From: an uncultured Rhodopila sp.
Lineage (GTDB): Bacteria > Pseudomonadota > Alphaproteobacteria > Acetobacterales > Acetobacteraceae
Assembly (NCBI GenBank): GCA_903932145.1
Contig: CAIZFE010000022.1
Coordinates: 54,550-118,549, forward strand
Direction of reading: 5' to 3'
DNA: 64,000 nt
In this document: positions 1 through 9,030 of the stretch, one piece after another
How positions within the stretch are numbered: the stretch's first letter is position 1
Layout: each line of letters begins with the position of its first letter
The notes under the pieces: model-generated
What the model saw: the letters and a program-made list of their open reading frames with translations, nothing else
What the model was told of the DNA's origin: nothing
The model's database searches: none
Program-made: the position numbers and the translations under genes

Positions 1-209
1 TTTCACCCGCCCATGGTAACCGCTCCAACATCGTCCGATCGACCCTTGGTTTATCCTCGATAACAGGGCCGGCACAGGTTTTCATTGCGTGCCCGAATGC
101 CAGCGATCAACACCACGACGAAGGCGCGAAGGTGCCCGGGACCGATCAACCAAACCGCGGCGGCCGCTGCCGTGTTAAACGCCCGACCGGCTAAACCATA
201 CGGAGCCCC

Positions 210-1085
210 ATGCTCGCTTTACAAATCCTGATCGACGGTTTCGCGATCAGCAGTCTCTATGCCCTCGGCGCCACCGGGTTCACCCTCATCTTCGGGGTGT
301 CCGGGGTGCTGAACCTGTCGCATGGCGCGATCATGGTGGTTGCCGCCGTGATCGCCTGGTGGGTCGCCGGAACGTTTGGAGCGGGGCCGTATCTCGGCGC
401 GCTGGCCGGTGTCGCCGCCAGCCTGGCCTGCGCCTTCTTCACCTACCGGGTGATCGTCCGCCCGATCCAGAATTCGCCGTCCATCCCGCGCGAGGAAAAA
501 GAGATTTTTGTGCTCACCGGCACGCTGCTGTGGGGCATCATGCTGCAAGAGGCGATCGCCTACCTCTTCACCAACAACCCCAAAACCGTGCGTCCGCTGG
601 TCGAGGGCGTGGTGATGATCGCCGGTGTGCGCACCCCGTGGAACGAAGTTCTGACGGCGGTGCTGTCCTGGGCGGCGATCGGTCTGCTGTATCTCCTGGT
701 TAATCGCACCCGCACCGGAAAATCCCTGTTGGCGGCGTCGATGAACCCCCGAGGCCTGACGCTGCTCGGTTTCGAGCTGTCGAACATCTACGTCCTGGTC
801 TGGGCGATCTACGGCGTGCTGGCGGGTATCGCCGGCGTCTTGCTGGGCGCCTTTCTGGGCGTCAGCTCCGACAACGCCGGCGTGCTCACTGCCAGCGCGT
901 TCTCCATCGTGGTGCTCGGCGGCCTCGGGAGCGTTCCGGGATCGCTGTTCGCCGCGTATGTCGTCGGCTACCTGGAAACCATGACCGCCTATCTGATTTC
1001 CCCCTCGATCCGCACTGTCCCGGTACTGCTGTTGCTGGTCGCGGTGGTCTATGTGCGCCCGCAAGGCCTGCTGGGGCGGAGGTAA
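210..1085 (+). CDS. livH: Branched-chain amino acid ABC transporter permease (LivH type)
   Basis: Inner-membrane permease of a HAAT-family importer. The 291-residue protein is almost entirely hydrophobic and shows the LivH features of an N-terminal stretch around GFTLIFGVSGVLNLSHGA and a C-terminal VRPQGLLG ending. Length is normal for LivH. It leads a compact operon with the LivM-type permease and a fused ATPase. No periplasmic substrate-binding protein lies inside the window; it may be upstream of base 1 or elsewhere. The true substrate (amino acid, urea or amide) cannot be read from the permease alone. Confidence 0.9.
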   Translation: MLALQILIDGFAISSLYALGATGFTLIFGVSGVLNLSHGAIMVVAAVIAWWVAGTFGAGPYLGALAGVAASLACAFFTYRVIVRPIQNSPSIPREEKEIFVLTGTLLWGIMLQEAIAYLFTNNPKTVRPLVEGVVMIAGVRTPWNEVLTAVLSWAAIGLLYLLVNRTRTGKSLLAASMNPRGLTLLGFELSNIYVLVWAIYGVLAGIAGVLLGAFLGVSSDNAGVLTASAFSIVVLGGLGSVPGSLFAAYVVGYLETMTAYLISPSIRTVPVLLLLVAVVYVRPQGLLGRR

Positions 1086-1089
1086 GCCG

Positions 1090-2007
1090 ATGCTACGATC
1101 CCGCACCTTCCAAATCGTCGTCCCCGCGCTTCTGGTCATGGCGCTGCTGCCGCTGGGTGTCGGCGGCTACATCCTCGGGCTGCTGACGCTGGCGTATTAT
1201 TACGCTGTATTCGCCATGTCCTGGGACCTGCTGTTCGGCTTCGCGGGCGAGGTCAATTTCGGCCCCAGCTTCCTAATCGGTGTTGGCGCCTACACCGCCG
1301 CGCTGCTGAACCACTACTGGATGTGGCCGATCCCCGCCTGTCTCGTCGCCGGCGCCATCGCCGCGGTGATTGGCGGCGCGGTCCTCGCCGTTCCCGCCCT
1401 GCGCCTGACCGGACCCTATTTCGGACTGGTCACGCTGGTCGCGGTGCTCCTGCTGCAAAACATGCTGGTCCTTTTCGCCGGAATCACCGGCGGAGAAATC
1501 GGGCTGGACTTGCCCGACGTGCTGTCGATCGACGACTCCACCAACTACTATTACGCCCTGGCTTTCATGACGGTCAGCGGCGGCATCCTGTTCGGCCTGT
1601 CCCGCTCCCCGGTCGGGCTCATTCTCCAGGCCAGCGGCCAGGATGCCATCGAGGCGGCAGCGCTCGGTTTCAATGTCGCCAAGCATAAAATGGCGGCGTT
1701 CTGTATCAGCGCATTTTTCTCCGGCCTGGCCGGCGCGATGCTGATCTTCTACCTGGGCACCGCGTCTGTCGGCACCGTGGTCGATATCGCCGTCGGCGTG
1801 AACGTCATCATCGCCGCTGTGCTGGGCGGCCGTCGCACCATTATCGGTGCCGCCGTCGGCGCCATCTTCCTGATCGGAGCCGGCGAAATCCTGCGTCCAC
1901 TCGGGCAACTCTCCACCTTTGTCGTTTCGGCCGTCGCTCTGGTTGTCATCCTGTTCTTCCCAAGCGGCTTTATGGGACGATTGCTGCAATCGGGAGGCCG
2001 CGAATGA
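1090..2007 (+). CDS. livM: Branched-chain amino acid ABC transporter permease (LivM type)
   Basis: Second permease of the importer, 305 residues with multiple membrane segments and the LivM hallmark SWDLLFGFAGEVNFGPS near residues 35-55. I chose the ATG at 1090, not an upstream in-frame ATG at 1051, because a strong GGAGGT Shine-Dalgarno (1077-1082) sits just before it and the upstream choice would overlap livH. The stop overlaps the next gene by four bases, so translational coupling is likely. Confidence 0.9.
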   Translation: MLRSRTFQIVVPALLVMALLPLGVGGYILGLLTLAYYYAVFAMSWDLLFGFAGEVNFGPSFLIGVGAYTAALLNHYWMWPIPACLVAGAIAAVIGGAVLAVPALRLTGPYFGLVTLVAVLLLQNMLVLFAGITGGEIGLDLPDVLSIDDSTNYYYALAFMTVSGGILFGLSRSPVGLILQASGQDAIEAAALGFNVAKHKMAAFCISAFFSGLAGAMLIFYLGTASVGTVVDIAVGVNVIIAAVLGGRRTIIGAAVGAIFLIGAGEILRPLGQLSTFVVSAVALVVILFFPSGFMGRLLQSGGRE

Positions 2008-3467
2008 CCGCGCTGCTGGAAGTATCCGGCCTGACCAAGCGCTTCGGTGGTCTGGTCGCGGTGAAGGATATCGGCTTCTCGATCAATGCCGGAGAAATCC
2101 TCGGCCTGATCGGCCCCAACGGGTCCGGCAAATCCACCGTGATGAAGTGCATCATGGGGATCGAGAAACCCAACGCCGGATCGGTCAAACTGGACGGCAC
2201 CGACGTCGCCGGCTGGCCCACCCATCGCATCGCCCGCCACGGCGTCGGCATCGTGTTCCAACACGCTCGTCCGCTGCACCGGCAGACCATCCTGGAACAC
2301 ATTCAGCTCGCACTGCTGCCCGACAATCTGTTCATGCTGGTGACCGATCATAAGATCACACGCCGAGCGGAGGAGATTGCGGAGCGGGTGGGGCTGGGGC
2401 AGGTGATGCACCGGTTGCCGCGTACCTTGCCGTTCGCCGATTTGCGCCGGTTGGAGCTGGCCAAGGCAATCGCTCGCAATCCCAAGGTGGTGCTTGTGGA
2501 TGAGCCGTTCGCGGGTCTGACCGCCGGCGAGGTCGCCGATTTCTCGGCCCTGATCGGTAGTTTCCGCGCCGAGGGGCATGCGGTGCTGCTGGTCGATCAC
2601 AACGTCAAGGGTGTCGCCGCGCTGGTTGACCGCGTGTTGGCGATGTATCTGGGAGAGAAAATCACCGAGGGCACCGCTGAAGAGGTGATGCGCAACGAAA
2701 CCGTGCGCCGGGTCTATCTGGGCGGCAAAATCGAAACCGCCGCGCGTCCGGACCGCGAGGGCAAGGGCCACACGCCGCTGCTGGATGTGCGCGGGCTCGG
2801 TGTTCTCTATGGCAAGGCGACCGCGCTCGACGACGTTTCGATCCATGTGGGGGAGGGCGAGTTTGTCTCCGTGGTCGGACTGAACGGCGCCGGTAAGACG
2901 ACGTTGTTCAACGCGATCTCCGGACTGGTGCCGTTTTCGGGCACAGTCGCGTGGCGCGGCGAGACACTGGCCGGCAAGACCCCTGGCGCCATCGCGCGCG
3001 GCGGTATCGTGCAATGCCCGGAATCGCGGGAACTGTTCGGCGACATGTCGATCCGGGAGAACCTGGACCTTGGCGGACAGCATCTGACGGTGGCGGAGGC
3101 AGGCAAGCAACTCGATTGGCTGTTCGGTCTGTTTCCCATTCTGAAGGCGCGCCAGGGGCAGGCGGCCCGAACCCTGTCCGGCGGCGAGCAACAGATGCTG
3201 GCGATTGCCCGCGCCCTGATGATGAAGCCGAAGCTGCTGATCCTGGACGAGCCGACGCTGGGCCTGGCACCAGTGATCCTGGAGCAGTTGTCCAAGGCGC
3301 TGGAGGTGCTGCGGCAGACCACCGACATCACCGTCCTGCTGGGTGAGCAGAACGTCACGTTCGCTCTGCCGCATGCCGACCGCGTCTATGTGATCGAGCA
3401 CAGCCGTATCGTCTGGGAAGGTGATCCCGGCCGCTTCGCGGAAGAAGCCGGCGCGGGATATCTCTGA
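2004..3467 (+). CDS. Fused LivG-LivF ABC transporter ATP-binding protein
   Basis: One 487-residue polypeptide with two complete nucleotide-binding domains, where most bacteria have separate LivG and LivF. Domain 1: Walker A GPNGSGKS at 37-44, Walker B VVLVDE at 162-167. Domain 2: Walker A GLNGAGKT at 292-299, signature LSGGEQ at 391-396, Walker B LLILDE at 411-416. A linker of about 20 residues near 240-260 joins them. In domain 1 the ABC signature position reads LPFAD (142-146) where LivG usually has LSYGD, so that ATP site may be degenerate. It overlaps livM by four bases and energises the importer. Confidence 0.9.
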   Translation: MTALLEVSGLTKRFGGLVAVKDIGFSINAGEILGLIGPNGSGKSTVMKCIMGIEKPNAGSVKLDGTDVAGWPTHRIARHGVGIVFQHARPLHRQTILEHIQLALLPDNLFMLVTDHKITRRAEEIAERVGLGQVMHRLPRTLPFADLRRLELAKAIARNPKVVLVDEPFAGLTAGEVADFSALIGSFRAEGHAVLLVDHNVKGVAALVDRVLAMYLGEKITEGTAEEVMRNETVRRVYLGGKIETAARPDREGKGHTPLLDVRGLGVLYGKATALDDVSIHVGEGEFVSVVGLNGAGKTTLFNAISGLVPFSGTVAWRGETLAGKTPGAIARGGIVQCPESRELFGDMSIRENLDLGGQHLTVAEAGKQLDWLFGLFPILKARQGQAARTLSGGEQQMLAIARALMMKPKLLILDEPTLGLAPVILEQLSKALEVLRQTTDITVLLGEQNVTFALPHADRVYVIEHSRIVWEGDPGRFAEEAGAGYL

Positions 3468-3497
3468 CACCAGCCGGCGATGCCGCCGGCTGGTGTC
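3466..3497. terminator. Bidirectional stem-loop between convergent genes
   Basis: A perfect 14-bp inverted repeat (arms 3466-3479 and 3484-3497, loop of four) lies between the stop of the LivGF fusion and the stop of the convergent mtrB-like gene. There is no long T tract on either strand, so it may act as a weak intrinsic terminator or RNA-end stabiliser for both transcripts. Confidence 0.6.
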
Positions 3498-3503
3498 CCC
3501 GGA

Positions 3504-5891
3504 TCAGAAGCGGATGCGAAGTCCGGCGCCAATCACATGAACTGAGTCGTTCGGGTTCAAGGTGCCGGGCAGGATAGCGTTCGCATACTGCGTCGGGCTG
3601 GTTCCGTTCATGAAGTCCTTGTACGAGAACCGTTCGAACTCGTAACCGAAGATCACCGTCCAGTTGGGGCGGATCGTGTATTCGCCGCGGATGCTGACCA
3701 TGTTCAGCATCGACGTCACGTCGGGAAGACTCTGAAGCGTCAGATTGGCCAGTGTGGATTGGCTGGTTTGGCCACCGCCGATCAGGGCCATGCCGTCACC
3801 CAGGGCGTAGGCGGTATCGCCGTAAGAGAAGTTGTAGATGAAGCTTATCTTCAGAACGTCAGGGATAGCCTGCCAATCGGCCGTCACCCCAACGGTGTGG
3901 ACGGAGTCAGTGGTTTTGTTCGTCCAAGGCACATAGTAACCGGTACCGGTCGGGCCGAAGTTTGTCCCGCTGGTGTAAAGACTGGCCTGTTCGTAGTAGA
4001 TTTGTTGATACGTGTAGTAGGCATGGGTGTTGAGGGCAGGAGTCATCTCCCACGCCAGGTCCGGACCGATCTGGAAATTGTGGTTATTCCGCAAACCATA
4101 GATCGTGCCGGGGTAAACGTCGTGGGAGAATTTGGTCATGACAGTCGTATTCAGCGAGTGGATCGGCGAGAAATCCAATGTCGCCTTCGCCTCGTCATGC
4201 TTCCGGGATGCCTCGAAATACATCACCGTTCCCGCGATATCCGCATTGACGCCGCCGCCGCTCAGCAACGCCCAGGTGTTGCCGTTGGCGTAGTTGTTGG
4301 CATTCCGGTCCTGATGAGCAAAGCTCACGGCCCCAAACACATCGTCATCCAGTTGGCTGCGGACCTTGGCGGTGACCGTATCCGACGTCACGAACGATGC
4401 GTCGGCGTAGTTCCGGTATGTCGTTTCGAACGTATTGTTCAACGTCACCTTGGTCTGAGGCAATATCCTGTAGCCGGCCTCAGCCGTGATCGTCTGGTGC
4501 TGGAAGCTGTAAGGCAGGTTGATACAGCGGCCTCCGGTGAAACCGCAGTCGCCGCCGCCGTTCACCGCGGTCACACTCCGCGTATCGACGCCATACGCGT
4601 TGCTCGGACTTTGATTGTCACGATCATCGATCGTGTACGACAGACGCATATCCAGCTTCGGCAGCGGCTGGGTGACGAACGCCAGGTTTCCATAATAGGT
4701 GTGGACCAGGCCGTCGTAACTTGTTCTTGGCTGATAAGGATTGGCGTTTGCGTTGCCAGTGCCCTCTACATACGGGGCATTTTGCATTTGTAGACCATAG
4801 GCGAAGTTGGCATTGACCCGCGTCGTCGGACTAAGGTTATAGCCGACCATCGCCTTGATTTGATGAGCCGAGTTCGAGGGCGGCAGCGAATACACCGCGC
4901 TGATGTTGGCGGGAGACGTGCCGAACGCGGTGACAGGTGTGAAGGCGAATGGATTCTGTGCGTTGAACGATGCCAGATTATCCGTGAAGTTACTGAACAT
5001 GTAGCCCAGTTGCACCTGCAACCGTTCGGCACTGTAGGCCGCGGTCAAATCGTAGCGGTCGGTGTCATAGTCAATCGGTTGGGCAAAGTAACCAAGACCG
5101 CTGGTAACACCCGTCGTGGCGGCTGGCTTGCCATTCGTCAAACCACCGGTACCGGCGACCGTCAGGCCAACCGTGCCGCCGATTTCGAACGAGTTGGACT
5201 GATAGCCGGTCTTATGCTCGTGGCGGATTGAACCGGTGATCGTCCAGTCGTTCCACTGGTATTTCCCGCTTCCCGCGAACACGTCGCGCATCGTCCCGAT
5301 ATTGTAATCATAGAGCGCGCCGGCCAGGGAACCATTGGGGCTGGGCAACCAGAGCGAGTTGAGGACGATCCCGTTGGACTGCGTATAGGCGGGGTATTGC
5401 GGATGCGCGGGAAACACCAGGGGAACACTGCCCGGCGCCACGCCCGGAACGGTCGCCCCCGACGGCGTCCAGACGCTTTTGAAGCCGTTGGAGGCGTTGT
5501 AAGGTATGCCGTCATACGACAGCGTCAGACCCCAGGTTCCCTGCTGCCCAACCCGAGCGATTACGGAACGATCCTGGAAGCCCATGTCTTTGCCGTCGAT
5601 CGACCAGTAATGAGTGCCTCCTGAGTCCCAGGCATCGCGTTGGCCCAGGTGGAAGTCACCGATTCCGTAGAAGCCCGGATCGACCGAACCTTTGAAACGA
5701 TTCAGATAATCCGACCGGTTGCTGTTGTATTGGCCACCGATATCGATCCAATTGGTCGGCGTGGCGGTTTGCGCCGGGCTTGCCGGTTTATCGCCGATAT
5801 CGAAACTGTCGTCGCTTTGTGCCAGCGCCTGTAAGGGCAGGAGGCACACACTCGCAGCCAGAGCGGCTTTGAGAGAACGTGCGATCGTCAT
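3504..5891 (-). CDS. MtrB/PioB-family outer-membrane beta-barrel
   Basis: A 795-residue exported protein with a clear signal peptide (basic start, hydrophobic core, ALAQ cleavage region near residue 25) and a C-terminal phenylalanine typical of outer-membrane barrels. The body alternates polar and aromatic residues as in long barrels. In Shewanella MtrB and Rhodopseudomonas PioB this barrel sheathes the decaheme MtrA/PioA and makes a transmembrane electron conduit. It follows the decaheme gene by 17 bases. The start has an AAGGAGGA site seven bases upstream. The CXXC seen near the N-terminus of Shewanella MtrB is not present, so it is closer to the PioB style. Confidence 0.85.
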   Translation of the reverse strand: MTIARSLKAALAASVCLLPLQALAQSDDSFDIGDKPASPAQTATPTNWIDIGGQYNSNRSDYLNRFKGSVDPGFYGIGDFHLGQRDAWDSGGTHYWSIDGKDMGFQDRSVIARVGQQGTWGLTLSYDGIPYNASNGFKSVWTPSGATVPGVAPGSVPLVFPAHPQYPAYTQSNGIVLNSLWLPSPNGSLAGALYDYNIGTMRDVFAGSGKYQWNDWTITGSIRHEHKTGYQSNSFEIGGTVGLTVAGTGGLTNGKPAATTGVTSGLGYFAQPIDYDTDRYDLTAAYSAERLQVQLGYMFSNFTDNLASFNAQNPFAFTPVTAFGTSPANISAVYSLPPSNSAHQIKAMVGYNLSPTTRVNANFAYGLQMQNAPYVEGTGNANANPYQPRTSYDGLVHTYYGNLAFVTQPLPKLDMRLSYTIDDRDNQSPSNAYGVDTRSVTAVNGGGDCGFTGGRCINLPYSFQHQTITAEAGYRILPQTKVTLNNTFETTYRNYADASFVTSDTVTAKVRSQLDDDVFGAVSFAHQDRNANNYANGNTWALLSGGGVNADIAGTVMYFEASRKHDEAKATLDFSPIHSLNTTVMTKFSHDVYPGTIYGLRNNHNFQIGPDLAWEMTPALNTHAYYTYQQIYYEQASLYTSGTNFGPTGTGYYVPWTNKTTDSVHTVGVTADWQAIPDVLKISFIYNFSYGDTAYALGDGMALIGGGQTSQSTLANLTLQSLPDVTSMLNMVSIRGEYTIRPNWTVIFGYEFERFSYKDFMNGTSPTQYANAILPGTLNPNDSVHVIGAGLRIRF

Positions 5892-5908
5892 TGTCGTGTC
5901 CTCCTTGC

Positions 5909-6835
5909 CTAGCGTGTGAAGAATGTGCCGTTCGGGCTATTGGAACCGTGGATCTGCGAATGGCAGTTCACGCAGCCACGAGCCATCATCCGGACGTTGG
6001 CGCCGATCTGGCCTGCCAGGTTCTGGCCGGCCAAGAGCTGCGTCTGGTGACCGCCGTTGGCATGGCACTCCTGGCACAGGTAAGGCGGCCGCTGGATCAG
6101 CAGGCGAGCCTGGGTCGAACCGTGTGGGGTGTGACAGTTCAGGCAGCTCTCACGCACCGGCTCGTGTTCCCACAGCAACGGTCCGCGTTTCTCGGCGTGG
6201 CAGGTGTAGCAGGTCTCGTTGACGGTGAATTCTTTCAGCAGCTTCGGTCCGGCCGAACCATGCGGGTTGTGGCAATCGGAGCAGACGACCTTGCCCTCGC
6301 GGATCGGATGGTGCGAATACTTGAAGCTGTCGGCCCGTTGTTCGGCGTGACAGGTGAAGCACTTCTCCGGCTGGCTGAATTTCACCAGGACCGGATCTTT
6401 GGCGATATGGACCGTATGGCAGTTGGTGCAGGCGACATCGTTGGTCTGATGCTGACTGCCCTGCCAGTTCATGCGCAGGCCGGACTGATGGCAACTCAGG
6501 CATTGCTCGTTGCGCACGGCAACCGGTGAAATATTGGGTCCTTTGAACACGACGGTCGGGAACTTCACCTTCCGCGACACGTGGTCCGGGCTGGCGCCGT
6601 GACAGGACTCGCAGCCATTCTGGCCGAACGGGGTATGCTTGTCGCCTTTCACCGAGTGTGGCGTTTGCAGGATCGGCGTGACCTTCTGCTCATCATGGCA
6701 TTTCAGGCAGGTGCGCTCACCCTCCGCCGCGAAGGCGGACTGCTGCGGTGTCGCCGTGGTCTGCGCTCGAACTGGAACAGCACTGAATACCAGGCCGATC
6801 CCGCACAGAAGCGCCCATTTCAGATGTCGTTTCAT
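5909..6835 (-). CDS. Decaheme c-type cytochrome, MtrA/PioA/DmsE family
   Basis: Periplasmic multiheme cytochrome with exactly ten CXXCH motifs (CLKCH, CESCH, CLSCH, CTNCH, CFTCH, CSDCH, CYTCH, CLNCH, CQECH, CVNCH) in 308 residues, matching MtrA/DmsE. A signal peptide begins MKRHLKWALL and ends near VRAQ. I chose the ATG at 6835, preceded by an AGGGGGGA site; an upstream in-frame GTG at 6856 would add seven residues. By family knowledge it docks in the MtrB-type barrel encoded next and carries electrons across the outer membrane. Direction of flow (metal reduction, metal oxidation or extracellular DMSO-type respiration) is not decided by the sequence. Confidence 0.92.
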   Translation of the reverse strand: MKRHLKWALLCGIGLVFSAVPVRAQTTATPQQSAFAAEGERTCLKCHDEQKVTPILQTPHSVKGDKHTPFGQNGCESCHGASPDHVSRKVKFPTVVFKGPNISPVAVRNEQCLSCHQSGLRMNWQGSQHQTNDVACTNCHTVHIAKDPVLVKFSQPEKCFTCHAEQRADSFKYSHHPIREGKVVCSDCHNPHGSAGPKLLKEFTVNETCYTCHAEKRGPLLWEHEPVRESCLNCHTPHGSTQARLLIQRPPYLCQECHANGGHQTQLLAGQNLAGQIGANVRMMARGCVNCHSQIHGSNSPNGTFFTR

Positions 6836-6869
6836 GCCGCTGTCCCCCCTGTTCACCAGGTGCGTTGCG

Positions 6870-7862
6870 CTATTTCTTCACGGCGACGAAGTCGGCCGCG
6901 CCACTGTTGATGGCGAGGGTCCGTTCGTACGATACGTAGTGGAACCGGTGCGCCGTATGACCGGAGTGAATGGCAAACCCGACGTAATACACCGTGCCGG
7001 GTTCCAGCGCGGTGTATGGCGCCGCGGCGGCCAGCGGACGGCTGATCGTCACCGACCACGAGCCGCCGGATTGGGTTGCCTCCGCCGAAACGATAGACGG
7101 GCCGGCCGCACCGCGCTTGTCGAACACGATCTCGGTTGCCGCCTTGGCCGGCTGCCCCGGGTTGAGCATCGCCTCCCAGAATTCGAGCTGGTAGCCGTCG
7201 GCCTTCAGCTTCGCGAGGTCTTCCGGGGCCTTCAGGGTATCGCCACCGCCTTGCCGGGTCATCTTGGCGCGGGTGCGCGGCAGATACATCGTTCTGTTGC
7301 CACCGCCGCCGTTGACCTCGCCGGCCGAGTCATCATGGCAGGCAGCGAAACAGCCACCGCGATTGGCCTCCGGCACCTTGCCGTCGTCGAACATGACCGT
7401 GACCTTGGTGGCATAGGCAGGATCTTGTTTGGCGTCCGGCTGCGCGCCTTCTTTGAAGTCCAGATGCACATAAAGGTTGGTGCCGTCGTTGGCGGTTTTT
7501 ACCGTTGCGGCGATGAAGCCCGGCTTGCCGGCGATCGGTGTCGGCTCCAGCGATGGCTTCTCGTACGGGGCCTGGCCCTTGGGTGTGAACGTGCGCGGTT
7601 GGCCCGTCACGATCTGCGGACCCATGTCCTTTTCTTCGCCGATATGGCAAACGTCGCAATTCTTACCCTTGCGGAAATCATCCGCGCCCGACATGTCGGC
7701 CGGCGTCAATGCCCACTCCCAGGACGCCTGACCGGGGTAGAACAGAACGACTTCCTTGCCCGCGATACTGCCCCAGTCGATCCCCGCCGCGCGGCCTGGC
7801 GTGACACTCAACAGAGCAGTGAGACTGACGGCTGCGGACAATGTTTTGATCGCGAATTTCAT
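6870..7862 (-). CDS. Ethylbenzene dehydrogenase-related heme-binding periplasmic protein
   Basis: A 330-residue exported protein resembling the EB_dh / cytochrome c-552 (DMSO-reductase-like) heme-binding domain. It has a signal peptide ending around GRAA, one CXXCH (CDVCH) near residue 75 and an unusual CFAACH (CXXXCH) further on. The start at 7862 has a GAGGAC ribosome site. The family usually binds heme b or c and passes electrons between quinol-linked cytochromes and periplasmic enzymes. Its place between the NapC-type and MtrA-type genes (34 bases from MtrA, 122 from NapC) suggests a shuttle between the inner and outer membrane components. Confidence 0.8.
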   Translation of the reverse strand: MKFAIKTLSAAVSLTALLSVTPGRAAGIDWGSIAGKEVVLFYPGQASWEWALTPADMSGADDFRKGKNCDVCHIGEEKDMGPQIVTGQPRTFTPKGQAPYEKPSLEPTPIAGKPGFIAATVKTANDGTNLYVHLDFKEGAQPDAKQDPAYATKVTVMFDDGKVPEANRGGCFAACHDDSAGEVNGGGGNRTMYLPRTRAKMTRQGGGDTLKAPEDLAKLKADGYQLEFWEAMLNPGQPAKAATEIVFDKRGAAGPSIVSAEATQSGGSWSVTISRPLAAAAPYTALEPGTVYYVGFAIHSGHTAHRFHYVSYERTLAINSGAADFVAVKK

Positions 7863-7984
7863 GTGTTCGGTCCTCAACTTTATTGATTCGGCATCCAGCG
7901 TGTGGCACCGATCCGATCCGGCCTTTTCGTAGGCTGGCCGTTACGCATGTCAGAGAGAGATGGGCTGGATTATCGTTTCGTTAA

Positions 7985-8620
7985 TTAATCAAATCCTTCA
8001 ATCTCGTCCGCTTTCGCGGTTTCGGGAAGGTGGTGGGCGATCCCCTTGTGACAGTCGATGCAGGATTTCTCCCCGGTCAGCAGTTGTGCTTTGTGGGCGC
8101 TCGCTGCCTGCGGCGATTGTTTGGCCAGGTCCATAGAAAGCGGGTTGTGGCAGTTGCGGCATTCGGCGGAGCGGTTCGCGCTCATGCGGGCCCATTCATG
8201 GGCGGCCAGCGTCGGGCGCAGCGCCAGGAACTTTTCGCGGGTGTCGATGATACCGAAGACTTTGCCCCAGACTTCCTTGGATGCCTGCATCTTGCGGGCG
8301 ATTTTGAGGGTCCAGGGGTGCGGCACATGGCAGTCGGGGCAGGTGGCGCGGACGCCCGCCGGGTTGGTCCAGTGGATGGTGCCCTGTAGTTCCTGGTAGA
8401 CGTTGTCCCGCATCTCGTGACAGCCGACGCAAAATGTTTCTGTGTTGGCAACCTCCAGCGCGGTGTTGAAGGCGCCCCAGAAAGCGACGCCGGCAACGAA
8501 ACCGCCCAAGGTCAGAAAGGCGAGGCTGAGATACACGGGCGGACGCGTCGCGGTTCGGACCCAGACATTATTCGTGAGCCAAGCCCAAAAGCCGCGGCGG
8601 GGAGGAGGGGTATCCGACAT
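7985..8620 (-). CDS. NapC/NirT-family tetraheme cytochrome c
   Basis: Membrane-anchored quinol dehydrogenase of 211 residues. It has a short cytoplasmic start, one N-terminal membrane helix (about residues 27-50), then four CXXCH motifs (CVGCH, CPDCH, CRNCH, CIDCH). Start ATG 8620 follows a GAGGAGGAC site; a longer frame upstream is rejected because it runs through the preceding small gene. NapC/CymA-type proteins take electrons from the quinone pool and pass them to periplasmic cytochromes. Here the partners are the EB_dh protein and the decaheme cytochrome, not a nitrate reductase, since no napA or napB is nearby. Confidence 0.9.
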   Translation of the reverse strand: MSDTPPPRRGFWAWLTNNVWVRTATRPPVYLSLAFLTLGGFVAGVAFWGAFNTALEVANTETFCVGCHEMRDNVYQELQGTIHWTNPAGVRATCPDCHVPHPWTLKIARKMQASKEVWGKVFGIIDTREKFLALRPTLAAHEWARMSANRSAECRNCHNPLSMDLAKQSPQAASAHKAQLLTGEKSCIDCHKGIAHHLPETAKADEIEGFD

Positions 8621-8633
8621 TAGTCTGTCCTCC

Positions 8634-8789
8634 TCATTGCGGCCCCGGAGGGCCGGACAGAATGAAGTAAACCCAGAATGCCAACCCATAGGTGGCAACG
8701 AAGCCCGACGCGATAACCGGCCAGATGAAGACTGACAGAATCAGGAACATCAGCACTTCCCGCCATTTCCGTGCTTCCTGTACCACCAC
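8634..8789 (-). CDS. NapE/TorE-like small membrane protein
   Basis: A 51-codon frame whose product has one hydrophobic helix and ends in GPPGPQ, matching the pattern of the NapE/TorE family (helix followed by a GPPG tail). It begins at GTG 8789 (or GTG 8786) behind an AAGGAGT site about ten bases upstream. Its stop lies 13 bases before the NapC start and overlaps that gene's ribosome site, so the two should be co-translated. Role of NapE-type peptides is not established; association with NapC/TorC quinol dehydrogenases is known. Confidence 0.75.
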   Translation of the reverse strand: MVVQEARKWREVLMFLILSVFIWPVIASGFVATYGLAFWVYFILSGPPGPQ

Positions 8790-9030
8790 GTCCGCCCTAC
8801 TCCTTCCGATCCTGCATCAGCCGTCCGACATTGGCCGGACGGTCTTTCAGCATCATCAGGGGAACGTTCCACCCGCTACGCACCGTTGCGTAGTCCCAGT
8901 TATCCGAAATTTAATGATACCAGAGGTGTTGGGGTAAGGTTTCCGCCGGGGCGACCGTTGGGAAACCGGGTGCATTCCGCTCGTGCTAATGGAAATGGTA
9001 CCTCAACAGCAGCCTCACCGGGCCGCGGAG
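8790..9030. promoter_or_regulatory. Leader region of the electron-transfer operon
   Basis: This 241-base stretch separates the napE-like start from the stop of the MocR gene and should contain the operon promoter. It holds a perfect 7-bp inverted repeat, CCGTCCG at 8821-8827 and CGGACGG at 8836-8842, which could be an operator or leader hairpin. I did not find a good FNR-type box in it. A weak AT-rich patch at 8908-8922 may be the promoter core. Confidence 0.4.

Noticed and set aside
219..3470. Long minus-strand open frames across the transporter operon
   Set aside because: They are shadows of the high-GC coding strand, rich in Arg, Gln, His and Gly, with no recognisable domains.
8811..8910. 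Short minus-strand peptide frame upstream of the napE-like gene
   Set aside because: It is only 18-36 codons depending on start, has no ribosome site, and overlaps the napE leader; kept as leader sequence.
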